From Pontibacillus chungwhensis BH030062 (GTDB taxonomy: Bacteria; Bacillota; Bacilli; Bacillales; BH030062): a stretch of DNA of 64,000 nucleotides. The first letter of the stretch is position 1. The number at the start of each line of letters is the position of its first letter. The position numbers and the translations under genes were made by a program. The notes under the pieces were generated by a model. That model did not search any database. It was not told the origin of the DNA and saw only the letters and a list, made by a program, of their open reading frames with translations. The stretch is from contig NZ_AVBG01000003.1 in NCBI RefSeq assembly GCF_000770675.1, positions 186,001 to 250,000 on the forward strand, written 5' to 3'. This document shows, in pieces, positions 16,073 to 24,115 of this stretch.

Positions 16073-17173
16073 TTAAATTGAACTCTTTAAATTACTATCG
16101 CGATGATGACGATCCATTGCAAGTTGAAGCAGTTGATTAATAAGTTCAGGATAAGAAATACCGCTTAACTCCCACAGTTTAGGATACATACTGATCTTCG
16201 TGAAACCTGGTAATGTATTCACTTCGTTAACGATAAGCGAGCCATTCTCCTTCAAAAAGAAATCAACACGCGCTAATCCTTCGCATTCTAGAGCCTGAAA
16301 CGCATCTACAGCCGCTTCACGTACTCTTTCAGTTGTATGGTCATCAAGTTTTGCAGGTAACTCTAACAGTGCTCCACTCTCACTAATGTATTTCGTCTCA
16401 TAAGAGTAAAAGTCATCTCCCTGTGGCAGGATTTCACCTGGCACAGATGCTTTAGGATGATCATTACCTAACACAGCTACTTCTATTTCCCGACCATTGA
16501 CAGCTTCTTCAATAATTAATTTCGTGTCATATTGAAAAGCTTCTTCGATCGCTTCGTAGAATTCTTTCTCATTACGTACCTTACTTACACCAACAGATGA
16601 ACCTTGATTAGCAGGCTTTACAAACATCGGTAAACCTAAGCGTTCTTCTACAGCTTCAAATGCGATATCCGGCTGTTGGGGTTGTTTAAATGTCACCCAA
16701 TCCGCTACTTTAATATCCGCATCACGAAGGAGACGCTTTGCTATATCCTTATCCATGCATAAAGCTGAACTCAGTACATTAGGTCCTACATAAGGAATGT
16801 TTCCAAGACGAAGCATTCCTTGCATACTTCCATCCTCACCAAGCGTACCATGTACAATTGGAAATACGACGTCCAGTTCTCCAAGACTCTCCACCGTACT
16901 CGTGCGGATTAGCTGATCATGATCTTGCCCTGGTACAAGCGCAATGCCTTCATTCGTTTTATTCAAAGCAATATTTGCCGGGTCTTCTTCGTTCAATAAA
17001 TAGTGACTTGGCTCACTTAGGTGCCAGTGGCCATTTTTATCGATTCCGATAAGCGTTACATTATATTTGTCTTTGTCGATTGCATCAACGATATTTTTTG
17101 CAGATTGTAAGGATACTTCATGTTCAGAGGATTTCCCTCCGAAGATTACCCCAACGTTTAGTTTGTCACTCAT
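16073..17173 (-). CDS. ddl: D-alanine--D-alanine ligase
   Basis: 366 residues, the long Ddl form. It joins two D-alanines with ATP to make the dipeptide used for peptidoglycan precursors in the cytoplasm. Visible landmarks are the N-terminal GGKSSEHEVSLQSA loop (about residues 11-24), the ATP-grasp segment VKPANQGSSVGVSKV, the EEAVNGREIEVAVLG strand, and the C-terminal NEVNTLPGFTKISMYPKLW, which holds Mg-binding and substrate residues. The ATG at 17173 is 8 nt after AAGGGAG. No murF is adjacent, so it stands alone. Family assignment is secure. Confidence 0.95.
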   Translation of the reverse strand: MSDKLNVGVIFGGKSSEHEVSLQSAKNIVDAIDKDKYNVTLIGIDKNGHWHLSEPSHYLLNEEDPANIALNKTNEGIALVPGQDHDQLIRTSTVESLGELDVVFPIVHGTLGEDGSMQGMLRLGNIPYVGPNVLSSALCMDKDIAKRLLRDADIKVADWVTFKQPQQPDIAFEAVEERLGLPMFVKPANQGSSVGVSKVRNEKEFYEAIEEAFQYDTKLIIEEAVNGREIEVAVLGNDHPKASVPGEILPQGDDFYSYETKYISESGALLELPAKLDDHTTERVREAAVDAFQALECEGLARVDFFLKENGSLIVNEVNTLPGFTKISMYPKLWELSGISYPELINQLLQLAMDRHHRDSNLKSSI

Positions 17174-17252
17174 CAAAATCGCTCCCTTATTATGAATTTC
17201 TTACGTTTATTCTATTCCCTGGACTGATTGGATATGTAACACTGCTCTTCTA

Positions 17253-17864
17253 TTATAGCCTATATAGATCCCTAAACATGAGGTGCCAGTTCAAATGATA
17301 AGAAAGCAAGCGGAACATAGCAGTCGCTCCAAAGAGTACATACAATTGGACCGTACTCTCATAGTCAATAATTCCAAGTGCTAATAGCACACCGGCCATC
17401 ATGGCCCAGACTGCATAAATCTCTTTATGTAATACCATAGGTCTCCTTTGAGCTAATACATCACGTGCAACTCCGCCCCCAACGCCTGTAATAATAGCTG
17501 AAAATACAACAGCACCAAACGGGAGATCCGCTTCAAGAGCAAACATCGCACCTTGAACGGCGAACACAGATAGTCCTATAGCATCTAAGTAGACGTTCCA
17601 TCTGTCCCAAAACATGACCCAGCTTTTTGGAAAGAAATAGACAATTGCAATGGTTCCAAGAGCCACATATAGAAACATACCCTGTTCCCACACATGTACA
17701 ACATCAATTTGTAAAAATAAATTTCGAGCTATACCACCAACAAACGGCGGTGCAAGACCCAAAATGAAAACACCAAAAATATCATATCGCTCACTTAACG
17801 CCACAATCGCCCCACTAAAGGCAAATGCAGCAACCGCGATTACATTTACAATCTCCCAAGCCAT
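17253..17864 (-). CDS. TRIC-like cation channel family protein (UPF0126)
   Basis: 203 residues with seven membrane helices in two homologous halves. Each half carries the family motif: PPFVGGIARNLFL (about 38-50) and ITGVGGGVARDVLAQRRP (about 125-142). Prokaryotic members form trimeric cation channels related to animal TRIC proteins. The physiological ion is not known here, although potassium would fit a salt-tolerant cell. The start ATG at 17864 is 10 nt after AAGGAG; the longer frame lacks a ribosome site. Confidence 0.88.
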   Translation of the reverse strand: MAWEIVNVIAVAAFAFSGAIVALSERYDIFGVFILGLAPPFVGGIARNLFLQIDVVHVWEQGMFLYVALGTIAIVYFFPKSWVMFWDRWNVYLDAIGLSVFAVQGAMFALEADLPFGAVVFSAIITGVGGGVARDVLAQRRPMVLHKEIYAVWAMMAGVLLALGIIDYESTVQLYVLFGATAMFRLLSYHLNWHLMFRDLYRL

Positions 17865-17986
17865 CAACCTAAATCTCCTTCCACAAACGTACCTCAATCA
17901 TAGAAAAACCAGCATAAAAATTCAATAAAAACTTTTTATGATGGCTTTGTTAATGGCAATGTTGATTTTACTGTGTGTAAGCCTCC

Positions 17987-19168
17987 CTATATGGAAGACT
18001 CGAATTCAACATAGCTTGACTGAGAAATGGAGAAGATCGTTATAACGATAACAAGAATCATCAAGGCGAAAAACACATAATGAGCCCCAAAACTACCAGC
18101 TATCCATCCTAACAAAGGGCCGCTGATGACGACAGAGCCTTGATTAAATAGCATCCGAAAGCTCGCCATCCTTCCATGATATTGAGCATCTGTTACGAGC
18201 TGCTGAACGGTTTGCAGCAATACTCGAATCCAAGTCGTTCCTATCCCAATACTGCAAACACCAATAAAAGCTCCCGCTATAACCGAAGATGATGCCAGAA
18301 TCAATAGACCAGCTACGATAACAAGTAAGGAAATCATTGTTATATAAGACCTGAATCTTCTTAAGAGCCAGGCGCCAAAAAAACCAGCAATAGCTCCCCC
18401 GACCGATAAAGAAGCATCAAGCCAACCATAGACGAGAGCAGAAACTTCAAGAACCTCACTGGCATAAACCGATAAGAAAGCAATCGTTGAGTGGAATACC
18501 ATTTGACCCACAAACATAATAACAAACAATCTTTTTAACAAAGCGTGATTATGAAGATAAGTGACCCCTTCTTTAAAGTCCTCCCACCCAGATTTTTGAG
18601 ACTTTTTTCTATTTCCTTCTATAGATGGCACCAATATAATTGCGATTAAAGCTAAACCATATGCAACACCGTTCCATATAAGAGCACCGCTCGCGCCGAC
18701 CCACCCTGTTAACATTCCACCGCTTGTTGCTCCCATCATACTGCCTATAATGGCAAAGGAAGCTGATAGAGAATAAACACGAGGAAGTTCTTCATGATCA
18801 AATTGTTCAGCGACGAACGCCTGAATAGCCGGCCTTAGCAAAGACCCCATCGCTTGTAACAGCATGTGAATGATAAAGATCATCAGGACCGCTACCTTTA
18901 CGCGGGTTACACTGCCACCCAATACAAGGACGGCAGCCATAGATACTAATAGTGACAAGATAATGAGGTATTTTCGATTGAACCGATCAACGAGCACTCC
19001 AAAGACCATATTTAATAGCAACCCAGGCAGGAAACCTAAACTGACGAGAAGGCCTGTATAAAAGGCATCTTCTGTAGCTTTGTATAAATACCACGTAATA
19101 ATGACAAAATACATGGCTCTCCCAACTTCAGCCACGAAATAAGATAGATAGATTTTGCCTTTTACCAT
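17987..19168 (-). CDS. Major facilitator superfamily transporter
   Basis: 393 residues with about 12 membrane helices, typical MFS length. The loop between helices 2 and 3 reads GVLVDRFNRKYL, matching the G-x-x-x-D-R-x-x-R/K-x MFS signature (about residues 57-68). It resembles drug or macrolide exporters of the MFS_1 class. The start ATG at 19168 is 7 nt after GGAGG and lies 13 bp after the stop of the methyltransferase gene, so the two are one operon. Regulation by the divergent LysR gene is plausible. The substrate is unknown. Confidence 0.85.
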   Translation of the reverse strand: MVKGKIYLSYFVAEVGRAMYFVIITWYLYKATEDAFYTGLLVSLGFLPGLLLNMVFGVLVDRFNRKYLIILSLLVSMAAVLVLGGSVTRVKVAVLMIFIIHMLLQAMGSLLRPAIQAFVAEQFDHEELPRVYSLSASFAIIGSMMGATSGGMLTGWVGASGALIWNGVAYGLALIAIILVPSIEGNRKKSQKSGWEDFKEGVTYLHNHALLKRLFVIMFVGQMVFHSTIAFLSVYASEVLEVSALVYGWLDASLSVGGAIAGFFGAWLLRRFRSYITMISLLVIVAGLLILASSSVIAGAFIGVCSIGIGTTWIRVLLQTVQQLVTDAQYHGRMASFRMLFNQGSVVISGPLLGWIAGSFGAHYVFFALMILVIVITIFSISQSSYVEFESSI

Positions 19169-19181
19169 GCCATCCCCTCCT

Positions 19182-19949
19182 TCACCCTTTAGTACAAAGC
19201 ACCATCCACTCATCAATAGCAAAGGATAGGAGTCTATTTTCTTTCATTTCCATCTGAAAATACTCTTTTATCTCTTGCTCCGCCCCTACCATCATTTGAT
19301 GGATTTCCTCTCTTTCATTCCCATCTTCTATCATGCGACTCACCCATTCATGATAAGGGAGTGTTTTCTTCCTTAACGACTGCTTTTGGATTTTTAAATC
19401 GAACTGATTCATAAGCGCTTTCCATTCTGATATAGGAAGCGCCCGCTGATGACTACAGTCTCTCTTTTCTTCAAATGAATTATAAAAGTCCGCTATCTCA
19501 CGGTGTTCAGAAGAAACATTATCGATAAGAACAAAAGCTCCTCCTTTCTTTATTACACGCCCTACTTCTTGAATGAATCGATCAGGGTTAGGAAAATGAT
19601 GGGCCGCAATACGGCATATGACAATATCGAAAGTTTCATCTAAAAAGGGTAACTCTTCTGCATCGGCTACTACCGCCTCAATATTGTCATGTGTTTCTAA
19701 AAAGTTGACAGCAGCTTGTAGCATAGGCTTGGTCAGATCACTTACCACCACTCTTTTCACATGAGGGGCTAAGGTATGAGCGACATGCCCTCCACCTGTT
19801 GCAATGTCGAGGACCTTCTCTGTCTTTTGAGGCTGCAGCCACTCCACCATCATAGGGAGATCTTCGCTCTTTGCATGAGTGGTACTTGTTACATAGCGAT
19901 TGGCATGTTTCCCGAACTGTTCTTGCACATTTCGTTTCTTGTTCATCAT
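19182..19949 (-). CDS. Class I SAM-dependent methyltransferase (UbiE type, YcgJ-like)
   Basis: 255 residues. The SAM-binding motif I is VLDIATGGGHVA (about residues 46-57), motif II acidic residue in VVVSDLTKPML, and the later motif is VVADAEELPF followed by DIVICRIAAHHF. The order and neighbour genes match the B. subtilis ycgJ-ycgK pair: a methyltransferase divergent from a LysR regulator. It probably methylates a small molecule; substrate unknown. Ribosome site AGGAGG is close to two adjacent ATGs (19949 and 19946), either of which could be used. Operon with the MFS gene downstream. Confidence 0.85.
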   Translation of the reverse strand: MMNKKRNVQEQFGKHANRYVTSTTHAKSEDLPMMVEWLQPQKTEKVLDIATGGGHVAHTLAPHVKRVVVSDLTKPMLQAAVNFLETHDNIEAVVADAEELPFLDETFDIVICRIAAHHFPNPDRFIQEVGRVIKKGGAFVLIDNVSSEHREIADFYNSFEEKRDCSHQRALPISEWKALMNQFDLKIQKQSLRKKTLPYHEWVSRMIEDGNEREEIHQMMVGAEQEIKEYFQMEMKENRLLSFAIDEWMVLCTKG

Positions 19950-20061
19950 ACATTCCTCCTTTGCTATCTACTTTTACTATATTCAATTTATCGCATTAGG
20001 AATAATACTAAGTTATAATAAAAAGCGATAACCATTACTTATCACTCTAGGAGGTGAACCT

Positions 20062-20913
20062 ATGAAGCTAGAAGATTATGAATTGATTATTCATCTATCC
20101 ACAATCGGGACCGTCAGAGGTACAGCTAAGCACCTATACGTTTCCCAACCTGCCATCACCCAACGTCTTCGCTATATAGAATCTTATTTTCATCACCCAT
20201 TATTTGTACGAACATCAAAGAAACTATTGCTAACACCCATTGGAGAACAAATTGTAGAACACGCACAAGAAGTAATTGAGAAAGAAACAGAACTTCAAAC
20301 CCTTCTTCAATCTTATGGAGATCAGATTTCCGGGACGTTATCGATCGGAGCTTCATCGATTGTGAGTCAGCAGTTTTTACCGAGCTTACTTGAAACATAC
20401 ACCTCCCTTTATCCTGATGTAAAAATTGATTTAGTAACAGGATTAAGCGAGGACCTTAGAAATCCCAACCAGAACTTCCATGTCCGTCTCATTCGCGGCG
20501 AAGCGATGAAAGATGGAGAAAACATACACTTATTAAGCGATCCCCTATACTTGTATGACACGAAGCCATTTGCATCTGGAAAAGAACGTCCTCTTATTGC
20601 GTTCAAAAGCGATTCAACGTTCCATAATCTAGTGGACGAGTGGTTCCTATCTCACCCTTCTTTTAAACCCATCAAGAGCATTCAAGTGGATCAGATTGAA
20701 ACGTGTAAACAGTTTATGAAGAAAGGACTAGGGATGGCCGTTCTCCCTAAAAGTGTCGTCTCTGAAGAACTTCATCAGTATCCACACCTACCCTTGACAC
20801 TGGACAATGAGCCCCTCAGCAGAGAAACGTGGCTGTGTTTTCAAAAAAATGTCCGTAATCTCCCTCAGGTTGATCGATTCATCCAACTTGTTCAAAATTC
20901 AAACTTTACATAA
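20062..20913 (+). CDS. LysR family transcriptional regulator (YcgK-like)
   Basis: 283 residues. The N-terminal winged helix-turn-helix is clear (LSTIGTVRGTAKHLYVSQPAITQRLRYIESYF, about residues 11-42), and the effector domain covers about 90-283 with the usual GTLSIGASS opening strand. It is slightly shorter than the usual 295-300. It is divergent from the methyltransferase/MFS operon with a 112-bp intergenic region, the standard layout for LysR control of the divergent operon and of itself. The inducer is unknown. Confidence 0.88.
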   Translation: MKLEDYELIIHLSTIGTVRGTAKHLYVSQPAITQRLRYIESYFHHPLFVRTSKKLLLTPIGEQIVEHAQEVIEKETELQTLLQSYGDQISGTLSIGASSIVSQQFLPSLLETYTSLYPDVKIDLVTGLSEDLRNPNQNFHVRLIRGEAMKDGENIHLLSDPLYLYDTKPFASGKERPLIAFKSDSTFHNLVDEWFLSHPSFKPIKSIQVDQIETCKQFMKKGLGMAVLPKSVVSEELHQYPHLPLTLDNEPLSRETWLCFQKNVRNLPQVDRFIQLVQNSNFT

Positions 20914-20940
20914 ACTAGAGTGGATGATCAAAAGATATTA

Positions 20941-20980
20941 AAAAAAGCAGCCCCCCTTTTTTTGGGGAGCTGCCTTTTTA
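20941..20980. terminator. Terminator of the LysR gene
   Basis: GCAGC-CCCC/GGGG-A-GCTGC stem, with an A run before and TTTTT after. Confidence 0.85.
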
Positions 20981-21044
20981 CATTTAGAATGCAATGATCG
21001 AAAAAAGCGAAACTACATTACCTTTAGTTTACATCCTCACACTC

Positions 21045-21701
21045 TTAAAGTTCTTTCTTAGAAATATACCAATCAATGTATTCGATGCCTTCTTCTTGCG
21101 CTCGTTTTGCTGCATCTTCTTGTGTTTTAGGCGGTGAAACGACAGCTTTGTCCCCTTCTGTCCAGTTAGCAGGTGTTGAAACACCATGCTCATCTGTCGT
21201 TTGCAGGGCTTTTACAAGGCGAAGAATTTCTTGCATATTCCGACCAGTTGTTAATGGATAATAGATAATGGAGCGAATCTTTTGTTTATCATCAATAACG
21301 AATACAGCACGACTTGTTTCCACTTGACTTTCACCTGGCATAATCATGCCATATTTCATAGCCACCTGCTTATCCAGATCAGCTATGACCGGGAACTCAA
21401 TCGTCGTATTAAAGTTCTCTTCAATGCTTCTGATCCAGGCTATGTGAGAAGGGACACTATCTACACTTAAGCCGAGCAGTTCTGTGTTCATTTCTTTTAA
21501 TTCTGGATAAATCTCTTGAAAAGCTACAAATTCTGTTGTACATACGGGAGTAAAGTCAGATGGATGAGAGAATAGAACAACCCATTTCCCTTTATAATCT
21601 TCAAGACTCAGGTTCCCCTGACTTGTAGCGGCCTGGAAAGATGGCGCCTCATCGCCAATTCTTGGCATCGTATACGTTTGTTCTTGATTTTCTTGTTCCA
21701 T
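21045..21701 (-). CDS. 1-Cys peroxiredoxin (Prx6-like)
   Basis: 218 residues, longer than typical AhpC. The peroxidatic cysteine is Cys54 in the motif PSDFTPVCTTE, with the conserved Arg later in SRAVFVIDD. No other cysteine is present in the chosen frame, so it is a 1-Cys type that needs an outside thiol for recycling. The C-terminal extension (about 160-218, with the ANWTEGDKAVVSPP segment) is typical of the Prx6 branch. It reduces hydrogen peroxide and organic peroxides in the cytoplasm. The start ATG at 21701 is 9 nt after GAGG; the frame extends five codons further but without a better site. Confidence 0.9.
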   Translation of the reverse strand: MEQENQEQTYTMPRIGDEAPSFQAATSQGNLSLEDYKGKWVVLFSHPSDFTPVCTTEFVAFQEIYPELKEMNTELLGLSVDSVPSHIAWIRSIEENFNTTIEFPVIADLDKQVAMKYGMIMPGESQVETSRAVFVIDDKQKIRSIIYYPLTTGRNMQEILRLVKALQTTDEHGVSTPANWTEGDKAVVSPPKTQEDAAKRAQEEGIEYIDWYISKKEL

Positions 21702-21891
21702 ACATGGAAACCTCATTTACTATGATTACAACCACTGTACTCATTCCTCATCAGGGATTCCTTAAACCTATTCCACCAAATATAAACAATTATACCCATA
21801 CACCTATAAGTATCATCCTATAATAAGCTTTCATTTACGAGGGATTTCCATTACACTAAACCTATACAACTATGAGAAAGGTCGTTGAAAT

Positions 21892-22056
21892 ATGAAATCT
21901 ACTACTCGCTTTTTCTGGACTCTCGCCCTAGCTTTTTTATTAGGGATTTTCACTTCAGCTTTTGAATCTCCATGGTGGGTTAATTTAATCGGGGTGATTA
22001 TCATCGTTATGGTGATGTCGTTCATTTCTAACCGGATGCATCGTGACAAACAATAG
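21892..22056 (+). CDS. Small two-helix membrane protein, unknown
   Basis: A 54-residue frame. Two hydrophobic segments (about 7-24 and 30-46) are separated by a short ESPWW turn, and the C-terminus is basic (SNRMHRDKQ), so both ends are probably cytoplasmic. The ribosome site GAAAGG lies 10 nt before the ATG. It sits between the peroxiredoxin and exonuclease genes, both on the opposite strand. I do not recognise the family. Confidence 0.55.
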   Translation: MKSTTRFFWTLALAFLLGIFTSAFESPWWVNLIGVIIIVMVMSFISNRMHRDKQ

Positions 22057-22091
22057 ATTGGTTTACACATGCTATTTTTCTGAGGAAAACA

Positions 22092-22157
22092 GGGGCCGTT
22101 ATGTTTATTGAGTGGTTTCCAGGACCACCTTCCGCTCTATCAAAGCAGACGGAAACA
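22092..22157. repeat. Miniature deletion form of the hyper-palindromic element
   Basis: Starts GGGGCCGTT and ends ACGGAAACA, with a GTGGTTTCC...GACCACCTT middle. Only the two outer parts of the family remain; the core is gone. Confidence 0.6.
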
Positions 22158-22162
22158 TTACA

Positions 22163-22203
22163 AAAACGAGTATGAAATCTCTAGGATTTCATACTCGTTT
22201 TAT
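22163..22203 (-). terminator. Terminator of the exonuclease gene
   Basis: A 17-bp stem beginning AAAACGAGTATGAAATC with a 5-nt loop. Confidence 0.9.
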
Positions 22204-22204
22204 T

Positions 22205-23074
22205 TTAGGGATTGATTAATCGATTGATGTTTTTAAACTCGAGCTCATCAAACTTATTATGCATGAGGTCTTCGTTAATCGAGAGCACAGCTTCTTCAAG
22301 AGAGCATGTGACGTCTACTTCGCAGTGGATGCGGGCTAGTTTTCTTGATAAGTGAAGCATCTCTAGGTCTTGTTCGATCTTTGTGCGCTGTGCTTTGGTT
22401 AGGGCATCTAAATTTTCAAGGAGTCCTTCGATTGTCTCGTGCTTTTGCAGTAATTTTAACGCTGTTTTCTCACCGATTCCTTTAACACCAGGATAGTTAT
22501 CGCTACTATCTCCCATAAGTGCTTTTAAATCAATCATTTGCTGAGGTGAGATCCCTTTTTCATCATAGAACGTTCCATGTTCATATTCTGCAAAGTTGCC
22601 GTACCCTTTCTTCATAAGAATGACTTTTACGTTATCCTTTAGAAGTTGTAGAGTGTCCTGGTCCCCAGTTAGAATAAGCACTTCATTTTCCTCACTATAA
22701 ACGTTAGCAAGCGTGCCCATTAAGTCATCGGCTTCATAACCTGTTATTCCGACATTTGGAATGTCCATAGCAGCGGTAACTTCTTTGACAAGTTCAAACT
22801 GTGGAATCAATTCAACAGGAGCCTCTCCTCTGTTTGCTTTATATTCTGGGTATAGATCATTTCGGAACGTATGACTCCCCATATCCCAGCAACAAATGAC
22901 GTGACTTGGTTTATATTCGTTCGTCGCTGCAAATAAGTGCTTCACAAATCCGTAAACGGCATTTGTCGGCACTCCTTTACTATTGACCATGTAATAACCA
23001 CTCATCGCAGTCGCATAAAAGGCTCTAAATAATAACGCCATTCCGTCTACGAGCAATACTTTATTCTTTTCCAT
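22205..23074 (-). CDS. ypcP: 5'-3' exonuclease (FEN-type, YpcP-like)
   Basis: 289 residues, equivalent to the 5' nuclease domain of DNA polymerase I as a free protein, like YpcP of B. subtilis. It removes RNA primers and flaps. Metal-binding acidic clusters are visible as LLVDGMALLFRAF (Asp10), CWDMG, GYEADDLMGTL, LTGDQDTLQLL and GDSSDNYPGVKGIGEKTA, the last being the helix-hairpin-helix DNA-binding motif (about residues 186-205). The start ATG follows an AAGGAG-like site. Single gene with its own terminator. Confidence 0.92.
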   Translation of the reverse strand: MEKNKVLLVDGMALLFRAFYATAMSGYYMVNSKGVPTNAVYGFVKHLFAATNEYKPSHVICCWDMGSHTFRNDLYPEYKANRGEAPVELIPQFELVKEVTAAMDIPNVGITGYEADDLMGTLANVYSEENEVLILTGDQDTLQLLKDNVKVILMKKGYGNFAEYEHGTFYDEKGISPQQMIDLKALMGDSSDNYPGVKGIGEKTALKLLQKHETIEGLLENLDALTKAQRTKIEQDLEMLHLSRKLARIHCEVDVTCSLEEAVLSINEDLMHNKFDELEFKNINRLINP

Positions 23075-23223
23075 GTAACCGTACTCCTTCTACTCATTTC
23101 TAATTAACTAGTATAACAAAAAATAAGTTCGTGCGGACAAGTACGTAGTGGAAATGGTGCTGACATAATTCTCCCTCTCTAATCATATTTTACATTAACA
23201 TCAAGAAAGAAGGAGGGGGTTTG

Positions 23224-23589
23224 TTGAGAGTTCCCGTCATACCAGTCCTTCTGTTTGCTATCTATGTATCGTTGCTTTCAAACCATGTTGTGCAAAGTTT
23301 CTTTACCGAAAGCTCTGTTCAGCAAGAGCAGCAGCTATTCCCTTATTTATGGGATGATGACAAGAAAGAGCAAAACCTAGAACCTTTAGAAGGTTCTTTT
23401 TTTATGCTTTATTACAAAGGGAAAACCTCGGAATCTAGTTCATGTATCATTGGAATCATTTGGAGTGTCATGTATACTTCTAAAATAATCATATTTGAAA
23501 GGGTGAAAGGAAATGTGGTCTACGAAACGAGTCTTGTTCTTTTTTTCTTTCCTCATTCTGATCTTTATAACGATATTTTTCTACGATGA
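23224..23589 (+). CDS. Small exported or membrane protein with anomalous C-terminal extension
   Basis: The frame begins with TTG at 23224, 7-8 nt after GGAGG, and encodes a hydrophobic N-terminus (about residues 3-22) and an acidic WDDDKKEQN segment. At residue 52 it runs into a perfect terminator-like hairpin (23379-23403) and continues through it for about 60 more residues, overlapping the next gene by 77 bp in another frame. I think the genuine protein was about 55-60 residues and has lost its stop codon, or that the frame is open by chance beyond the hairpin. No family recognised. Confidence 0.4.
   Translation: MRVPVIPVLLFAIYVSLLSNHVVQSFFTESSVQQEQQLFPYLWDDDKKEQNLEPLEGSFFMLYYKGKTSESSSCIIGIIWSVMYTSKIIIFERVKGNVVYETSLVLFFFPHSDLYNDIFLR
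23379..23403 (+). terminator. Terminator-like hairpin inside the 23224 frame
   Basis: AGAACCTT/AAGGTTCT with a 3-nt loop followed by six T residues. Confidence 0.7.
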
Positions 23590-24019
23590 ACATCGTGAAG
23601 ATGCCAAAGTAATAAGAACAGCATCAGAAGTACGTGCGCAAATTCACCTTCATTCTCTTGTAGCTGGAGAACATTTATATACCGCCCTTCAACATAAAGA
23701 AAATGAAAGACGATTTCTGAAAGAAATGACAAACGGAGCGATCTACTTAAAAGAGACAAACGTGTGGACGGAATTTTATGACAAGTTTTATCAGGGTCAA
23801 ATAAATCGTTATCATGTGAACGAATTCAACACTTATCTAGAATCCCTCAAATGGGACAAACTCTTAAACATAGGATCTAATCGCCCTCAAGACGCAGAGT
23901 TCGTTCAACACCTATACAAACAATTTATAAGTCAATACGGGGACTCTATGTACGGAGGTCAAGAAAATAAATTTGAGGATATCATTCAACATAACTATGA
24001 AACCAAAAAACCAAAGTGA
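23513..24019 (+). CDS. Single-pass membrane protein with extracellular helical domain, unknown
   Basis: 168 residues. One N-terminal membrane segment (about 5-23, KRVLFFFSFLILIFITIFF) acts as signal or anchor, followed by a soluble, mostly helical domain rich in His, Glu and aromatic residues (about 30-168). No recognisable catalytic motif. AAAGG lies just before the ATG. The gene ends 21 bp before a large inverted repeat that can act as its terminator. Family unknown. Confidence 0.6.
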   Translation: MWSTKRVLFFFSFLILIFITIFFYDEHREDAKVIRTASEVRAQIHLHSLVAGEHLYTALQHKENERRFLKEMTNGAIYLKETNVWTEFYDKFYQGQINRYHVNEFNTYLESLKWDKLLNIGSNRPQDAEFVQHLYKQFISQYGDSMYGGQENKFEDIIQHNYETKKPK

Positions 24020-24040
24020 TTTAACTCTCTATCAGAATGA

Positions 24041-24115
24041 AGCGTGCCAGACACCCTTTCTTGCTCTAAAGCACTGACGGGTGTCTGGCACGCTTTCGTT
24101 TGTTAAAGCACTCAC
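24041..24115. repeat. 37-bp repeat locus 1: 16-bp inverted repeat with GGTGTCTGGCAC core
   Basis: AGCGTGCCAGACACCC (24041-24056) pairs perfectly with GGGTGTCTGGCACGCT (24079-24094). The right arm belongs to a unit starting TCTAAAGCAC at 24065; the next unit starts GTTAAAGCAC at 24102, exactly 37 bp later, and runs into hutG. It also sits where a bidirectional terminator between convergent genes is expected. Confidence 0.75.
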
